Shown here: one piece after another, positions 23,503 through 32,822 of the stretch | Layout of the letters: each line of letters starts with the position of its first letter | How positions within the stretch are numbered: position 1 is the stretch's first letter | Source: Planomonospora parontospora | GTDB lineage: Bacteria; Actinomycetota; Actinomycetes; Streptosporangiales; Streptosporangiaceae | NCBI GenBank assembly: GCA_014647935.1 | Contig: BMQD01000001.1 | Location: 248,001 to 312,000 of the forward strand | Reading direction: 5' to 3' | DNA length: 64,000 nt | Notes under the pieces: model-generated | Seen by the model: only the letters and a program-made list of their open reading frames with translations | The model's database searches: none | Told to the model about the DNA's origin: nothing | Position numbers and translations under genes: made by a program

Positions 23503-24921
23503 TCAGCCCGCGCCGGGGCCCCGCCGCTTCTTGGCCTTCGTCACCTTCTTCTTCGCCTTGGCCGCAGCCTTCGCCTTCGCGGCGGCCTTCGCCTTTGCGG
23601 CGGCCTTCGCGGCGGCCTTGGCCTTGTCCGCGGCGGTCGGCTTGGCCGCAGGCTTGGGCTTGGCAGCGGGAGCCGGCTTCGGCAGGGTGGGGTTCGTCGG
23701 CAGCGTGGGCAGGGTCGGCGCGATGGAGACGGGCGTGCAGGTGTTCAGCAGCACCGAGACCGAGTCGGTGTCGTAGCTCGTCGTCACCAGATCGGGCTTG
23801 CCGTCACCGTTGAAGTCGCCCGTCATGGGCTCGGACGGGGCGTAGCCGACCGGATAGGCGACACCCGCGGCGAAGGTGCCGTCGCCGTTGCCCGCCAGCA
23901 CGGAGATCGAACCGTCCCAGTCGGACACCAGCAGGTCGGCCTTGCCGTCGCCGTTGACGTCGGCGACCGTGGTGCCGCCGGGTTCTCCGGCCTCCTGGAC
24001 GAGAGGGGGCTGGAAACCCCCGCCGGCGGCGCCCAGCAGCACCGCGATCTGGGTGCCCGGGTACGACGCCGCGACCAGGTCGGTGCGGCCGTCGCCGTTG
24101 AACTCGCCGGTGACGACGAGGGCGGGGTTGACCCCGGCGGGGATCGGGCCGGCCGGAGTGAAGGTGCCGTCGCCGTCACCGGTCAGCAGCTCGACGGTGG
24201 AGCTGCCGCTGTCGAGGTAGACGACGTCGAGGCGGCCGTCGTTGTCGAAGTCACCGGGTACGGCCGTGTACACCTCCCCGGGGGTGGTGTGGGCCGCGGC
24301 CGGGGTGAGGGCGCCGTCGCCGTCGTTGAGCAGCACCCTGACGCTGCCGTCGCCGACGTTGCCGGAGGCGGTGAACAGCACGTCCGGGGCGCCGTCGTCG
24401 TTGAAGTCGCCCACGGCGACGCGGTGGACCCGGTAGCCCAGGCCGTTGTAGGCGACGGGCGCGGCGAAGGTGCCGTCGCCGTTGCCGCGCAGGGTCGCCA
24501 CCCCGCCGGAGCTGTTGTTGGCCACGACCAGGTCGATGTCGCCGTCGCCGTCGAGGTCGGCCGATTGGATGTGGATGGGGAATTCACCCCCGGCGGGGAT
24601 GTGTGCGGCGGCGGCGAAGGTGCCGTCGCCGTTGCCCCGCAGGACCGACAGCGTGTCGGCCTCGGAGTTGGCCGCGACCACGTCCGGCCTGCCGTCGTCG
24701 TCGAGGTCGGCCACCGTCACCGACTGAGGCATGTCACCGACGGGGTGGCCGACGTAGGGGGCGAAGTTCGCGCCCATGCAGAAGGGGCCGCTGGGGGCGG
24801 CGGCCTGGGCGGGTGCGGCCACGACGGCCAGGCCGCCGCTGGTCAGGGCGACCGCGGCCAGCAGGGCGGCACTGCGGCGGCGGACGGCCGGGCCGGTCAA
24901 AGCGCGATGGGGCGCGTTCAC
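23503..24921 (-). CDS. Secreted FG-GAP/VCBS beta-propeller protein with Lys/Ala-rich tail
   Basis: The protein has 472 residues from the GTG at 24921, chosen for GGAGGAG upstream. A signal peptide ends near AAPAQAAAPS. Seven calcium-binding DxDxDGxxD motifs follow (for example DLDDDGRPDVV, DLDGDGDIDLV, DFNGDGKPDLV) at about 50-60 residue spacing, which is an integrin-like seven-blade propeller. The last 60 residues are a basic repeat of AKAAAK and KPAPAAK units ending KKKVTKAKKRR, like histone H1 or heparin-binding tails. The propeller suggests binding to protein or sugar, and the tail suggests binding to an anionic polymer such as DNA or teichoic acid (inference). Confidence 0.88.
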   Translation of the reverse strand: MNAPHRALTGPAVRRRSAALLAAVALTSGGLAVVAAPAQAAAPSGPFCMGANFAPYVGHPVGDMPQSVTVADLDDDGRPDVVAANSEADTLSVLRGNGDGTFAAAAHIPAGGEFPIHIQSADLDGDGDIDLVVANNSSGGVATLRGNGDGTFAAPVAYNGLGYRVHRVAVGDFNDDGAPDVLFTASGNVGDGSVRVLLNDGDGALTPAAAHTTPGEVYTAVPGDFDNDGRLDVVYLDSGSSTVELLTGDGDGTFTPAGPIPAGVNPALVVTGEFNGDGRTDLVAASYPGTQIAVLLGAAGGGFQPPLVQEAGEPGGTTVADVNGDGKADLLVSDWDGSISVLAGNGDGTFAAGVAYPVGYAPSEPMTGDFNGDGKPDLVTTSYDTDSVSVLLNTCTPVSIAPTLPTLPTNPTLPKPAPAAKPKPAAKPTAADKAKAAAKAAAKAKAAAKAKAAAKAKKKVTKAKKRRGPGAG

Positions 24922-25338
24922 GAGAGCTCCTCCATGAGCCGATGGGGACACCTGGCGCGGGCCCTTCCTGGGCACAACGGGCGCAGCAGGCGCAGATGAA
25001 CCTCCCATCGGAGGCAACAGACGCTTTATGAGAAGTCAGAGCGAGGTAATGTCTTTGGGGCCCGGTGCTTGTGGGACCAAAGGCACCTCCCGCCACCGAC
25101 GAGCGGTGCGGACCCGTCGAGCGCCAGCCCGACAGCGATGCGGGAACAGCCGCCGCCGACCCCGGCGCCTCGGCCCGCCGAACCGGCCTGCGAGGAGGAT
25201 CGGTACAGGAATCAGCGGTAGCGGACTGAGCCCGGTGTCGGTTCGGTGGCGAGCCCGGTCAGGCCGGCTGGCCGGGCAGGCAGGCAGGAGGCCGGCCCCG
25301 GGCGGCGCGCCACCCCTCGGCCCGAAGAGGAGGACCCC
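24922..25338. promoter_or_regulatory. Divergent intergenic region
   Basis: 417 bp between the leftward FG-GAP gene and the rightward methyltransferase gene. An AT-richer stretch at 25015-25060 probably contains a promoter. No gene or strong palindrome was seen. Confidence 0.35.
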
Positions 25339-25977
25339 GTGTCCCATTCCGTGCGACATCCGCTGTTCGCCCGCTACTACGCCCGTGCCAGTCTCTCCAT
25401 GGAGCGCGGCCTCGCCCGCCACCGCACCGCTCTGCTCGCAGGCCTGTCCGGGACCGTCATCGAGATCGGCGCGGGCAACGGTCTGAACTTCACCCACTAC
25501 CCCGCCACCGTCATCCACGTCCTGGCCGTCGAGCCCGAACCGCACCTGCGCGGCATCGCCGAGCGCAACGCCGCCCGCGCGCCCGTCCCCATCACCGTCG
25601 TCGACGGCCTCGCCGACGACCTGCCCGCCGCCGACGCCTCCTTCGACGCGGCCGTCGCATCTCTGGTGCTGTGCACCGTTGCGGATGCGGGAGCCGCGCT
25701 CGCCGAGATCACCCGCATCCTGGTGCCCGGCGGCCAGTTGCGCTTCCTGGAGCATGTCCGCTCCCCACGTTCCGGGACGGCCCGCATCCAGCGCCTGCTG
25801 GACGCCGCCTTCTGGCCGCGGATCGGCGGCGGCTGCCACTGCGCCCGCGACACCGCCGCAGCCCTGCGGGAGGCCGGGTTCACCATCGACCGGCTCACTC
25901 GCCTGACCAGCGAAGACACCGCGATACCGTTTCCCGCATCCCCCCAGATCCTCGGTACCGCCACCCGCCCCCGCTGA
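25339..25977 (+). CDS. Class I SAM-dependent methyltransferase
   Basis: The protein has 212 residues from the GTG at 25339, with GAGGAGG 6 nt upstream. SAM-binding motif I is VIEIGAGNGLNF (about 39-50), motif II is VLAVEPEP, DAAVASLVLCTV is motif IV, and RILVPGGQLRFLEHV matches motif VI of the UbiE/Methyltransf_11 group. The sequence HCARDTAAALREAGF and the overall pattern are those of small phospholipid- or thiol-methyltransferase-like proteins of actinobacteria. The substrate is unknown. Confidence 0.82.
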   Translation: MSHSVRHPLFARYYARASLSMERGLARHRTALLAGLSGTVIEIGAGNGLNFTHYPATVIHVLAVEPEPHLRGIAERNAARAPVPITVVDGLADDLPAADASFDAAVASLVLCTVADAGAALAEITRILVPGGQLRFLEHVRSPRSGTARIQRLLDAAFWPRIGGGCHCARDTAAALREAGFTIDRLTRLTSEDTAIPFPASPQILGTATRPR

Positions 25978-26426
25978 CCGGCGGGAGCGAGCATGCCCCG
26001 GTCACGGCGCGGCGGCCGGGTCGCGGAACGGTCGCAGTCCGGCATGCGCGACCCCTCCCTTTGCGGGGGGCATTCGGCACGGGCAGGACTTCGGCGCTGA
26101 GCAGTGGCCCGGCCTGAGCAGGGCGGTGATCGCCCACCCCGTGCAGGTGAGTCCGGTCGCGCCTTGCCCGGCTCCAGGCGGATGCGGAGCCGGGCAAGGC
26201 GCGTCATCGGCTCAGGGCAGCTGAGGAGAAGCCGCGAATCCTTCCCCGCCTGCTCGATGCGAATGGAACCGCGGCTTCCGAAGCCGTCACATGGCGCCCT
26301 GCTGTGCCCTTCCGTTCCCCCGGGTTTCGGCCTCCGCCCCCACCGGCCGAGCCGCCATGCGGAGCGGTTCCTCTGCAGTTCACCGTGGTTCCGGAAGCCT
26401 GGGACTCATCTCTCACCGCTGGGAGA
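25978..26426. other. Gene-free stretch between convergent genes
   Basis: 449 bp with no coding signal I can support. Its main feature is the strong hairpin at 26158-26203. Confidence 0.5.
26158..26203. terminator. Strong 18-bp hairpin between convergent genes
   Basis: Perfect 18-bp inverted repeat (26158-26175 with 26186-26203), 10-nt loop. Probably a bidirectional terminator for the methyltransferase and PilZ genes. Confidence 0.75.
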
Positions 26427-27155
26427 TCACAGACGCGCAGGTGCTGCCGTACGTCCAGACTGAGGTCTGGACTGAGGGGCCTGCGAAGCAGGGTCGGCGT
26501 CCGCACCTGCGGTGTCCGGGGTCGTCGCGGGCTCGGGCTGCCGTGCCTGGCGGCTGCTCCAGACGAACAGGTAGCGGCGGATGATCTGCACGGTGGGCGC
26601 GGGCAGGGAGTGGAAGCTCACCACGATGTGCTGGCCGATGCCGTCGGGGGCTTCGCGCACGATGGTGACCTTCCCGATGTGGCTGACGACCCCGGTGCTG
26701 AGCATGACCTGGACGTGCAGTTCCTCGCCTACGGCGATGTCGGAGGCCGGCGCCCAGCAGCGCAGCGCTTTTTCGCTCAGGTCCAGCAGGGTGCTGTTGA
26801 AGGTGACGGCGGGCTGGGCGGTCAGGGTGGAGATGCGCATCTTCTCCCCGCCGCCGCCGCGTTCGTGTCGGCGGCGGCCGGCCTGGCGCGGCTCGCCCAG
26901 CGGGCGCAGGTGCCAGCGCTCTGCCGGGCCGGTGGTGATTCTCTCCAGCAGGACCGGCAGCACGACGCGGCCGTCCTCGTTGATCCAGGACACGGTCAGG
27001 TGGCTGCCGACCTCGGCGGCCACCAGTTTCTTGGCGTCGGCGGGCGCGGCGATGACGATCGTGTCGGCGGTGATCGCCTCCAGCCGGGAGCGGTGCCCGG
27101 TGTCGTCGTCGACGCAGACGTACAGAGCGCTTTTCGGCAGGGGGAGGTGACTCAT
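26427..27155 (-). CDS. PilZ-domain protein (YcgR-like architecture)
   Basis: The protein has 242 residues, ATG at 27155. The N-terminal 90 residues form a beta-rich domain (SALYVCVDDDTGHRSRLEAI ... VGSHLTVSWINEDG) like the YcgR N-terminal domain. The PilZ domain follows, with the arginine motif in GRRRHERG (about 93-100) and DLSEKALRC as the D-x-S-x-x-(G/A) motif. These are the residues that bind cyclic di-GMP. The C-terminal 40 residues are Pro/Ala/Gln-rich. No cyclase or phosphodiesterase gene lies in the window, so its partner is elsewhere. Confidence 0.72.
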   Translation of the reverse strand: MSHLPLPKSALYVCVDDDTGHRSRLEAITADTIVIAAPADAKKLVAAEVGSHLTVSWINEDGRVVLPVLLERITTGPAERWHLRPLGEPRQAGRRRHERGGGGEKMRISTLTAQPAVTFNSTLLDLSEKALRCWAPASDIAVGEELHVQVMLSTGVVSHIGKVTIVREAPDGIGQHIVVSFHSLPAPTVQIIRRYLFVWSSRQARQPEPATTPDTAGADADPASQAPQSRPQSGRTAAPARL

Positions 27156-27539
27156 GGGACCACATCCTTGTGATCACGGGAAACGGTGGACGGGAACGGT
27201 CTGCCTCAGGCGGCACGGTGGCGGCCCTTGCCGACGTGCGCGCCACCGCCGTCGGGAAAGCCCGTCCGTCGGTGCGCTCCTGCAGAGTAGGCAAGCACGT
27301 TACGTGCTTTATCCATTACTTCTCGCATCCGTTTGAGAGGTTTCTCACCCGGTGGTCGAGCCGATTCCACCCTGGCCGCACGCGAGCGAGGATGTGCTGG
27401 ATCCGCGGATGAGGCGAGGTCTGGCCGATCTCCAGGACGCGGAGGCCGGGGATCCATGAGGAGACCGCGGCCGTGCTGCGCGGCGAAGGGCCGGACGGCC
27501 GCACGCGGTGAAATCCGCAGGCGGCGGGCCGACCGCGTT

Positions 27540-28295
27540 CCGCCGCAGCCGGGAGGCCTCTGTTGCCTGTGGAACGACGACCTGCAGGGCCGGTTGCTGC
27601 GCCACGACCGCGACGGGTTCGCGCCCGTGGCCGCAGGACGCGGCCACACCCTGATCGATCCCGGCGGTTACCGGGAGCCCGTCGCCGACCTGTGCGCGCA
27701 CATCGACCGTCTGCGCCGCCACGGCGCCCAGATCGTCACCCGTGCGGCCACCGCGGCCGACCTGGCGCTGTTCCACGGCCAGGCCCGCTCATCCGGGCTG
27801 CGTCCGCGGCTGATCACCTGCTCACGGTGGCTGGCCTACCCCCACGCCGGAGCCGCCGGTTCGTGCGCCGGAGGCGGGGAACTGGCCCGGGCGCGGGTGG
27901 CCACCCTGGTCTACTGGGCGCCGGACCACCCCTACCGCTCCAGTATGGACGGCGCCACCGCCGCCGACCTGGCCGCGGCCTACCAGCAGGGCACCGGCAA
28001 CCCCTGGCTGCAGCCTCTCGGGCTGGCCCACGCCCTCATCGAGGTCGCCTGCCACGCCCTGGCCGAGGCCGCCGATCCCACCGACCGCGGCGCCATCGCC
28101 CAGGCGATCGCCCGCACCCGCACCGAGACCATGGCCGGACCGCTGGACTGGACGAACGGTCCCACCCCGAACATCGCCCTCGTGCCGCTGGCCGGCGGCC
28201 AGTGGCAGGAAACCCGTCACGGGCACGACCTCGCGGTGGTCACCAGCACCGCGCTGCCGGACCTGCCCGTCACCGCGGACCTGCTGACGGCATGA
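27540..28295 (+). pseudogene. 5'-truncated ABC substrate-binding protein (branched-chain amino acid type)
   Basis: The frame from about 27540 reads GGLCCLWNDDLQGRLLRHD, then YREPVADLCAHIDRLRRHGAQIV, TLVYWAPDHPYRSSMDG, a long HALIEVACHALAEAA helix and a PLDWTNGPTPNIALVPLAGGQW end. That is the second half of Leu/Ile/Val-type binding proteins. The signal peptide and the first lobe are missing: upstream codons (27333-27540) give an Arg-rich, non-homologous sequence. No permease or ATPase genes are nearby. Without a leader it cannot reach the cell surface, so I read it as a remnant. Confidence 0.7.
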
Positions 28296-28446
28296 TGGCC
28301 CGGGTGTCCGAGCAGGACGGCCTCCTCCCCACTGCTCCCTCCCCGCGGCTCCCTGACCCGGCCGATCCGCAGCGGCCCCGAACCGCCCGGCCGGTCCGGG
28401 GCTCTGCGCGCTTCGCCCGTCTCCTCCTCGACCGGAGGCGATGGTG

Positions 28447-28854
28447 TTATGCGGCACCGTCCACGGCATCGCCGCACAACGGCAGGTCCAGCAGACCCGC
28501 CAGGCGGCGCAGGAAAGGCGGCACGTTGATCATACGGGCCGCGCCCGTGCGGCACAGCTCGGCCAGCAGGCACATCCCGCCGGTGTCGATGAACCGCAGC
28601 TGCCCGGCATCGATCAGGAGATGATCGCCGCCGTGCCCGGCGCAGGTCAGCGTCTGCTCCAGTGCGGTGCGGTTGGTGGCGTCGATCTCGCCGATCAGTC
28701 GGACGAGAGTCCCGCTGGGCGCGGGGCGGCAGGTCAGGCGCAGCTGATGGTCGACATACAGGAGCGCGTCGACGGTGTCGTGAGCCACGACGGCATGGGC
28801 TACGGTGACGCCGGATGCGGAGACGCCGGAGACTTCGCTGTGCTGGTTGATCAC
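28447..28854 (-). CDS. STAS-domain anti-sigma factor antagonist
   Basis: The protein has 135 residues. The STAS fold is visible from LRLTCRPAPSGTLVRLIGEIDATN through DHLLIDAGQLRFIDTGGMCLLAEL, the latter holding the phosphorylation site. Thr (IDTGG) stands where most antagonists have Ser. Proteins of this class free a sigma factor by binding a kinase/anti-sigma protein. No such kinase lies next to it, so the partner is elsewhere or was lost. An open winged-helix regulator gene starts 244 bp away on the other strand. Confidence 0.82.
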   Translation of the reverse strand: MINQHSEVSGVSASGVTVAHAVVAHDTVDALLYVDHQLRLTCRPAPSGTLVRLIGEIDATNRTALEQTLTCAGHGGDHLLIDAGQLRFIDTGGMCLLAELCRTGAARMINVPPFLRRLAGLLDLPLCGDAVDGAA

Positions 28855-29098
28855 GGCGTGGCAGGCGAGGACGGGACCTGGACGGCGGTGCCGCCGGGCA
28901 GGGCGCAGGCGCGGACGAGCTGGCAGGCACGCATGGGGACCCCGCTCAGAAAGGGAGACCGGTTGACTGACATCATCTCACCCGCAGCCTGTTTCTAGAA
29001 GACACTTACCGGAAAAGAACTTCGGATAAGATCTTAGGGCAGAGACCTATCCGCCTCGTCCCCGGCCTACCGGACCGATCCGTCCCGAAAGAGATGAC

Positions 29099-29488
29099 AT
29101 GGCTCCACCCAGCCCTGGCGAACCCGCCTCCACCTGGACGTTCCTGACTCATCACGCCCGGGTGCTGCTGGAGATCGCCCGCGATCCGCAGGTGCGCCTG
29201 CGCGACATCGCCGATCGCATCGGCATCACCGAACGCGCCGTGCAAGGCATCGTGTCCGACCTGCACCGGGAGGGTTACCTGACCCGCGGCAAGGTCGGCC
29301 GCCGCAACCACTACACCCTCAACCTCGAACGCGGCTTTCGCTATCCGACCGAGGCCGGCCTGCCCGTCGGCCTGCTCATCGACCTGTTCACCCAGCGCGA
29401 CCTGCCCCCCGGCCACGCACCCGCCGGTGCCGCGACGGTCCCGGGCGACGCTGCCGCGCATCGATCGGGCGCCGCTGCTTCCCGCTGA
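29099..29488 (+). CDS. Winged-helix transcriptional regulator
   Basis: The protein has 129 residues, ATG at 29099 with AAAGAGATG upstream. The helix-turn-helix is clear: HARVLLEIARDPQVRLRDIADRIGITERAVQGIVSDL, given in outline, followed by the wing EGYLTRGKVGRRNHYTLN. This is the MarR/Lrp-like small regulator type often found in streptomycetes. The C-terminal 30 residues are Pro/Ala-rich and probably disordered. Its targets are unknown; the divergent STAS gene is a candidate. The 29010-29060 stretch is AT-rich and may hold promoters. Confidence 0.8.
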   Translation: MAPPSPGEPASTWTFLTHHARVLLEIARDPQVRLRDIADRIGITERAVQGIVSDLHREGYLTRGKVGRRNHYTLNLERGFRYPTEAGLPVGLLIDLFTQRDLPPGHAPAGAATVPGDAAAHRSGAAASR

Positions 29489-29654
29489 CGCCTTCGATCC
29501 GCGGCAGGCGTAGATGCCTGCCGAGGTGACGCCCATGGCAGTGGAGGGGCGTCTGACGACCACCCGACGAGCCGCGAGTCCAGGCGAAGGCCCTCCGGGA
29601 GCCTTCTGCGGGAGCCGCTCGTCAACGCCGAACTACGCCGTCGCCCTCCACGGC

Positions 29655-30875
29655 TCAGCGCGTGCTCGGTCGCGGCCGTGACGTCCGCCTGCCGACCAGC
29701 AGCAACGCGCCGACGGCCGTCACGATCCCGACGGCGATGAGCGGCACCAGCGCCGGAAAACCCCACCCGGTGGCCACCAGACCGAACAGCGGCGGGCCGA
29801 GCAACGAGCCGAGACTGCCCGCCTGGGCGACCACGCCGTTGCCGACATCCGCATGGTCGAGCCGCTCCAGCACCATCGGAAGGGCGGCGAAGACCAGGGC
29901 GCCCAGGAACCCGTTCTCGATCGAGATGACCGCGGCACCGCCTTGCACGGCCGCCGGCGAGTCCGGGCCGCTGAACATGACCCAGGCCGCGGGTACGGCG
30001 CCCAGCCCGGCCAGTGCCAGCACCCTCACCGGTGTGCCCCGGCGCAGCAGCATCCCCACGGCCAGTCCGCCCAGGACGCTCAGCAGCGAGATCACCGAGG
30101 TGACGGCGCCGGCGGCGGAGGCCGAGTGGCCGTGCTGCTCGATGAGCAGCGTGGGCAGCAGCACGATGACCGGAACCGTCACCAGGGCGGCCAGGCAGAA
30201 CGCCGCAGCCAGCATCCCCGGCCACACCAGCGCCCCGGCCCGCGGCACGGGACCGGCCGCCACCTGCCGCCCCGGACCACTCGGCAGCTTCACTCGCACC
30301 ACGAGCGCCATCACGAGCGTCAGCGCGGCGATCACGCCGATCCAGCCGCGCCAGCCCAGAGCCGAACCGATCGCACCTCCGGCGAGCGTGCTCGCGCCGA
30401 GGCCCATCGGCACGAACGTGGCCCAGATCGACAAGGCCGTACCCCGGTCCCGCTCGGTGGCCAGCCGCAGGACCAGCGCCGGGCAGGCGATGGTGACCAG
30501 GAGGTATCCGACACCCTCCGCGCCGCGGGCGACCAGCAGCCAGGCGAAGTCACCGGCGGCCACGCCGGCCGCACCCACCGCCGCGATCAATACCAGGCCG
30601 GTGACCAGCGACCGCTCCGCGCCGAAGCGGCGCACCAGGTATCCGCCGGGCAGGCCGGCGGCCGCGCCGACACCGACGACCGCCGAGATCACCCAGCCCA
30701 GTTGCGACAGCGACAATCCGAGCTGGGCCGCCACCGCGGGCCCGACCGAGGCGAATTTGCCGAAGCTCATCGCCGCGACGACCCCGCCCAGGTAGACGAT
30801 GGCGATCGTCGACCAGGCAGAGCGTCGCGGGTGTTCTGCCGACTGCGGAGGTGTGCCCGGTGCCAGGGGCTCCAT
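29655..30875 (-). CDS. MFS transporter
   Basis: The protein has 406 residues with about 12 hydrophobic segments and AAGGGAG before the ATG at 30875. The loop between helices 2 and 3 (GGYLVRRFGAERSLV) matches MFS motif A in degenerate form. A helix 5-like stretch GLGASTLAGGAIGSALGWRGW carries the Gly-rich motif C of exporters. It is probably a drug or metabolite exporter of the CynX/NimT-like or DHA1 group. No regulator is directly attached. Confidence 0.85.
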   Translation of the reverse strand: MEPLAPGTPPQSAEHPRRSAWSTIAIVYLGGVVAAMSFGKFASVGPAVAAQLGLSLSQLGWVISAVVGVGAAAGLPGGYLVRRFGAERSLVTGLVLIAAVGAAGVAAGDFAWLLVARGAEGVGYLLVTIACPALVLRLATERDRGTALSIWATFVPMGLGASTLAGGAIGSALGWRGWIGVIAALTLVMALVVRVKLPSGPGRQVAAGPVPRAGALVWPGMLAAAFCLAALVTVPVIVLLPTLLIEQHGHSASAAGAVTSVISLLSVLGGLAVGMLLRRGTPVRVLALAGLGAVPAAWVMFSGPDSPAAVQGGAAVISIENGFLGALVFAALPMVLERLDHADVGNGVVAQAGSLGSLLGPPLFGLVATGWGFPALVPLIAVGIVTAVGALLLVGRRTSRPRPSTR

Positions 30876-30935
30876 GGGTCTCCCTTCGTGTGCCGTTCCA
30901 GGCTTCGATCATGGTCTTGCCCCCGTGCCGTTTCA

Positions 30936-31808
30936 ATGCGGTGGCGCTGCCGGCGGGCGCCCGTCGGCCCGGTGCGGCCCGGTGCGGCCCGTTCCGCGCT
31001 CGTCACACCGCCGCGCCCCGAGCCGCCTCCGGTCCGCCGATCCGCCGGCCGCCTGGCCGAGCTGCACGCCCTGGACGTGCTTCCCGAGCCGTCCTTCACC
31101 GCCATCGTCGCCCTGGCGGCCTTCGCCTGCGGCGCCCCGATCACCCTGGTCAACCTGATCAACGCCACCGGCCAGCACTTCAAGGGCCGCTACGGCACCG
31201 CCGCACCGGGCATGGACCTGCGCATCGCTTTCTGCCCGCATGCCATCTGCGGGCGTTCCCTGCTGGAGGTGCCCGACGCGCCGGCCGACCCCCGCTTCCG
31301 CGACGATCCGCTGGTGAGCGGTGAGCCGTACGTGCGCCTCTACGCCGGCGTCCCCGTCCTCAGCCATGACCACGCGCTCGGCACGGTGCGCGTGATGGAC
31401 CACCGGCCCCGCCGCCTGAGCGACGCCCAGCGCCAAGCCCTGGCCACGCTGGCCAACGACGCCGCCGGCCTGCTGCAACTGCACCACTACGCCGCCCGGA
31501 CCGACCAGGCTCTGGTACGGCTGCGCCGCATCGACGCGGTCAAGAACCAGTCCCTGCGCACCGTCAACCACGAGCTGCTCACCCCGCTGGCCTCGATCCG
31601 CTCCTCGGTGCAGCTTGTGCGCGACGGTGACCTGGACGCCGCCACCCAGGAGCGGTTCCTGGAATCGAACACGATCGCGCCGCGGGCGGTGACCACCTGC
31701 GGGCGGGTCAGCCAGGTGGTACGGCATGTCCTTTCGGTGCATCGGCCCGGGATCGGATGGGGGGCAGGTCCCCTACCGCGGGCGCGGCCCAGCGCGGGCC
31801 GTCAATGA
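30936..31808 (+). pseudogene. GAF-domain histidine kinase truncated after the H-box
   Basis: From the ATG at 30936 the frame reads 290 residues. RSAGRLAELHALDVLPEPSF opens a phytochrome-type GAF domain (LVNLINATGQHFKGRYG, FCPHAICGRSLLEVPDAPADPRFRDDPLV, YAGVPVLSHDHALGTVRVMD, in outline). A coiled segment and a HisKA H-box NHELLTPLASI with phospho-His follow. The sequence then turns into VHRPGIGWGAGPLPRARPSAGRQ and stops: the rest of the dimerisation helix and the whole ATPase domain are missing. A serine-recombinase fragment begins 40 bp later, suggesting that an insertion and deletion destroyed it. Confidence 0.7.
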
Positions 31809-31848
31809 CTGGTAAAGAGATGCTTGACTCCATCTCGCCCGGATTCCG

Positions 31849-32026
31849 CGATCGCAGGCGCAGCTGGATGCGCTCACCGCAGCCGGGTGCCGACGCATCT
31901 TCGCCGACAAGAAGTCCGGCAGAACCGCTGAGCGGCCCGAGGCGGTCGCCTGCCACGCCTTCCCGACCGCCGGGGACACGCTGGCGGTGCCGTCGCCGGA
32001 TCGCTACGGCCGCTCGCCGGCCGCCC
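31849..32026 (+). pseudogene. Fragment of a serine recombinase (resolvase) catalytic domain
   Basis: The plus-strand frame containing CAG at 31861 reads QAQLDALTAAGCRRIFADKK, then SGRTAERPE and GDTLAVPSPDRYGRS. This is the middle of the resolvase N-terminal domain (LDAL..AGC..IF.DK.SG, then GDTL.V..LDR.GRS). The start with the catalytic serine (YxRVSTxDQ) and the DNA-binding end are absent. It continues in frame straight into the duplicated NlpC/P60 downstream segment. Confidence 0.78.
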
Positions 32027-32070
32027 GCCTGCAGGTGGCCACGGCCTCCGGCCTCTGGATCGGCCGGTGG

Positions 32071-32667
32071 TCACAGGTATCGGAAATATCCGGCGAAATC
32101 CTCGATCCGGGTGACGGGATCGGTGCGGACCTCGGTGCCGGTTCTCAACGCATTGATCATCATGCCCTGGCCGACATAGATCCCGACATGGTGGGTCCGC
32201 ACTCTGCGCCTGCTCACCTCGCCGTAGAAGACAAGGTCGCCGGGGCGGGCGTGCGCGGCCGGGACCCTGGTGAGCCGCCGGAGGTGGTCGTCGGTGTTCC
32301 CCGGGCCCAGGACATCGCGGCCGTAGGCCAGGTGGTAGACCCACCGGGCCAGGCCGGAGCAGTCGAGGCCGAGGGTCCCGGCGGCCGGGCACGGCCTGAT
32401 CGACCCCCGGTACCCCCGGCACGTCCCCAGGGAGGGGCCGGGCCGCTCGCCGTGGCCGCCGCCCCAGGAGTAGGGGATCGCGCCGCCCTCCCAGCCCTGC
32501 CGGGCGTGTCCCGCCTGGATCGCGCGGGCGACGGCGACCAGCCGGTCCGGCGCGACGGAGGGCCGTACCGGGACCGAGGCGCTCGCGAACGGCAGGAGCA
32601 GCGCGAGCACGACCGCGGCCGCCGGTCGCCGGTGGCGCGCGGGAGCCCTCCCGGAGGCCTCGGTCAT
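32071..32667 (-). CDS. Secreted NlpC/P60 cell-wall hydrolase
   Basis: The protein has 198 residues from the ATG at 32667; an ATG 33 bp upstream is possible. A signal peptide (RRPAAAVVLALLLPFASA) precedes the NlpC/P60 domain with catalytic Cys103 in LDCSGLARWVY and His160 in THHVGIYVG, typical of D,L-endopeptidases that cut peptidoglycan stem peptides. A PYSWGGGHG motif (65-73) marks the start of the fold. There is no separate cell-wall binding domain. A copy of its last 134 bp lies at 20427-20560. Confidence 0.88.
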   Translation of the reverse strand: MTEASGRAPARHRRPAAAVVLALLLPFASASVPVRPSVAPDRLVAVARAIQAGHARQGWEGGAIPYSWGGGHGERPGPSLGTCRGYRGSIRPCPAAGTLGLDCSGLARWVYHLAYGRDVLGPGNTDDHLRRLTRVPAAHARPGDLVFYGEVSRRRVRTHHVGIYVGQGMMINALRTGTEVRTDPVTRIEDFAGYFRYL

Positions 32668-32822
32668 CCTGGTGAATCCTGTCCTATCGCGATAAGTCAA
32701 GATTCATTCTGTCGGACGGCCCGCCGTTCCGCGTGGGCACCGAAGAGACCGGTGCCGGTGCCGGTGCCGGTGTCGGCACCGGGCGAAGGCGGGGAGGCCG
32801 TGGCGGCCGGTGACCGGCCTGC

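Noticed and set aside
29853-30935. Upstream extension of the GAF-kinase frame
   Set aside because: It lies opposite the MFS gene and shows only antisense composition; the GAF part begins after 30936.
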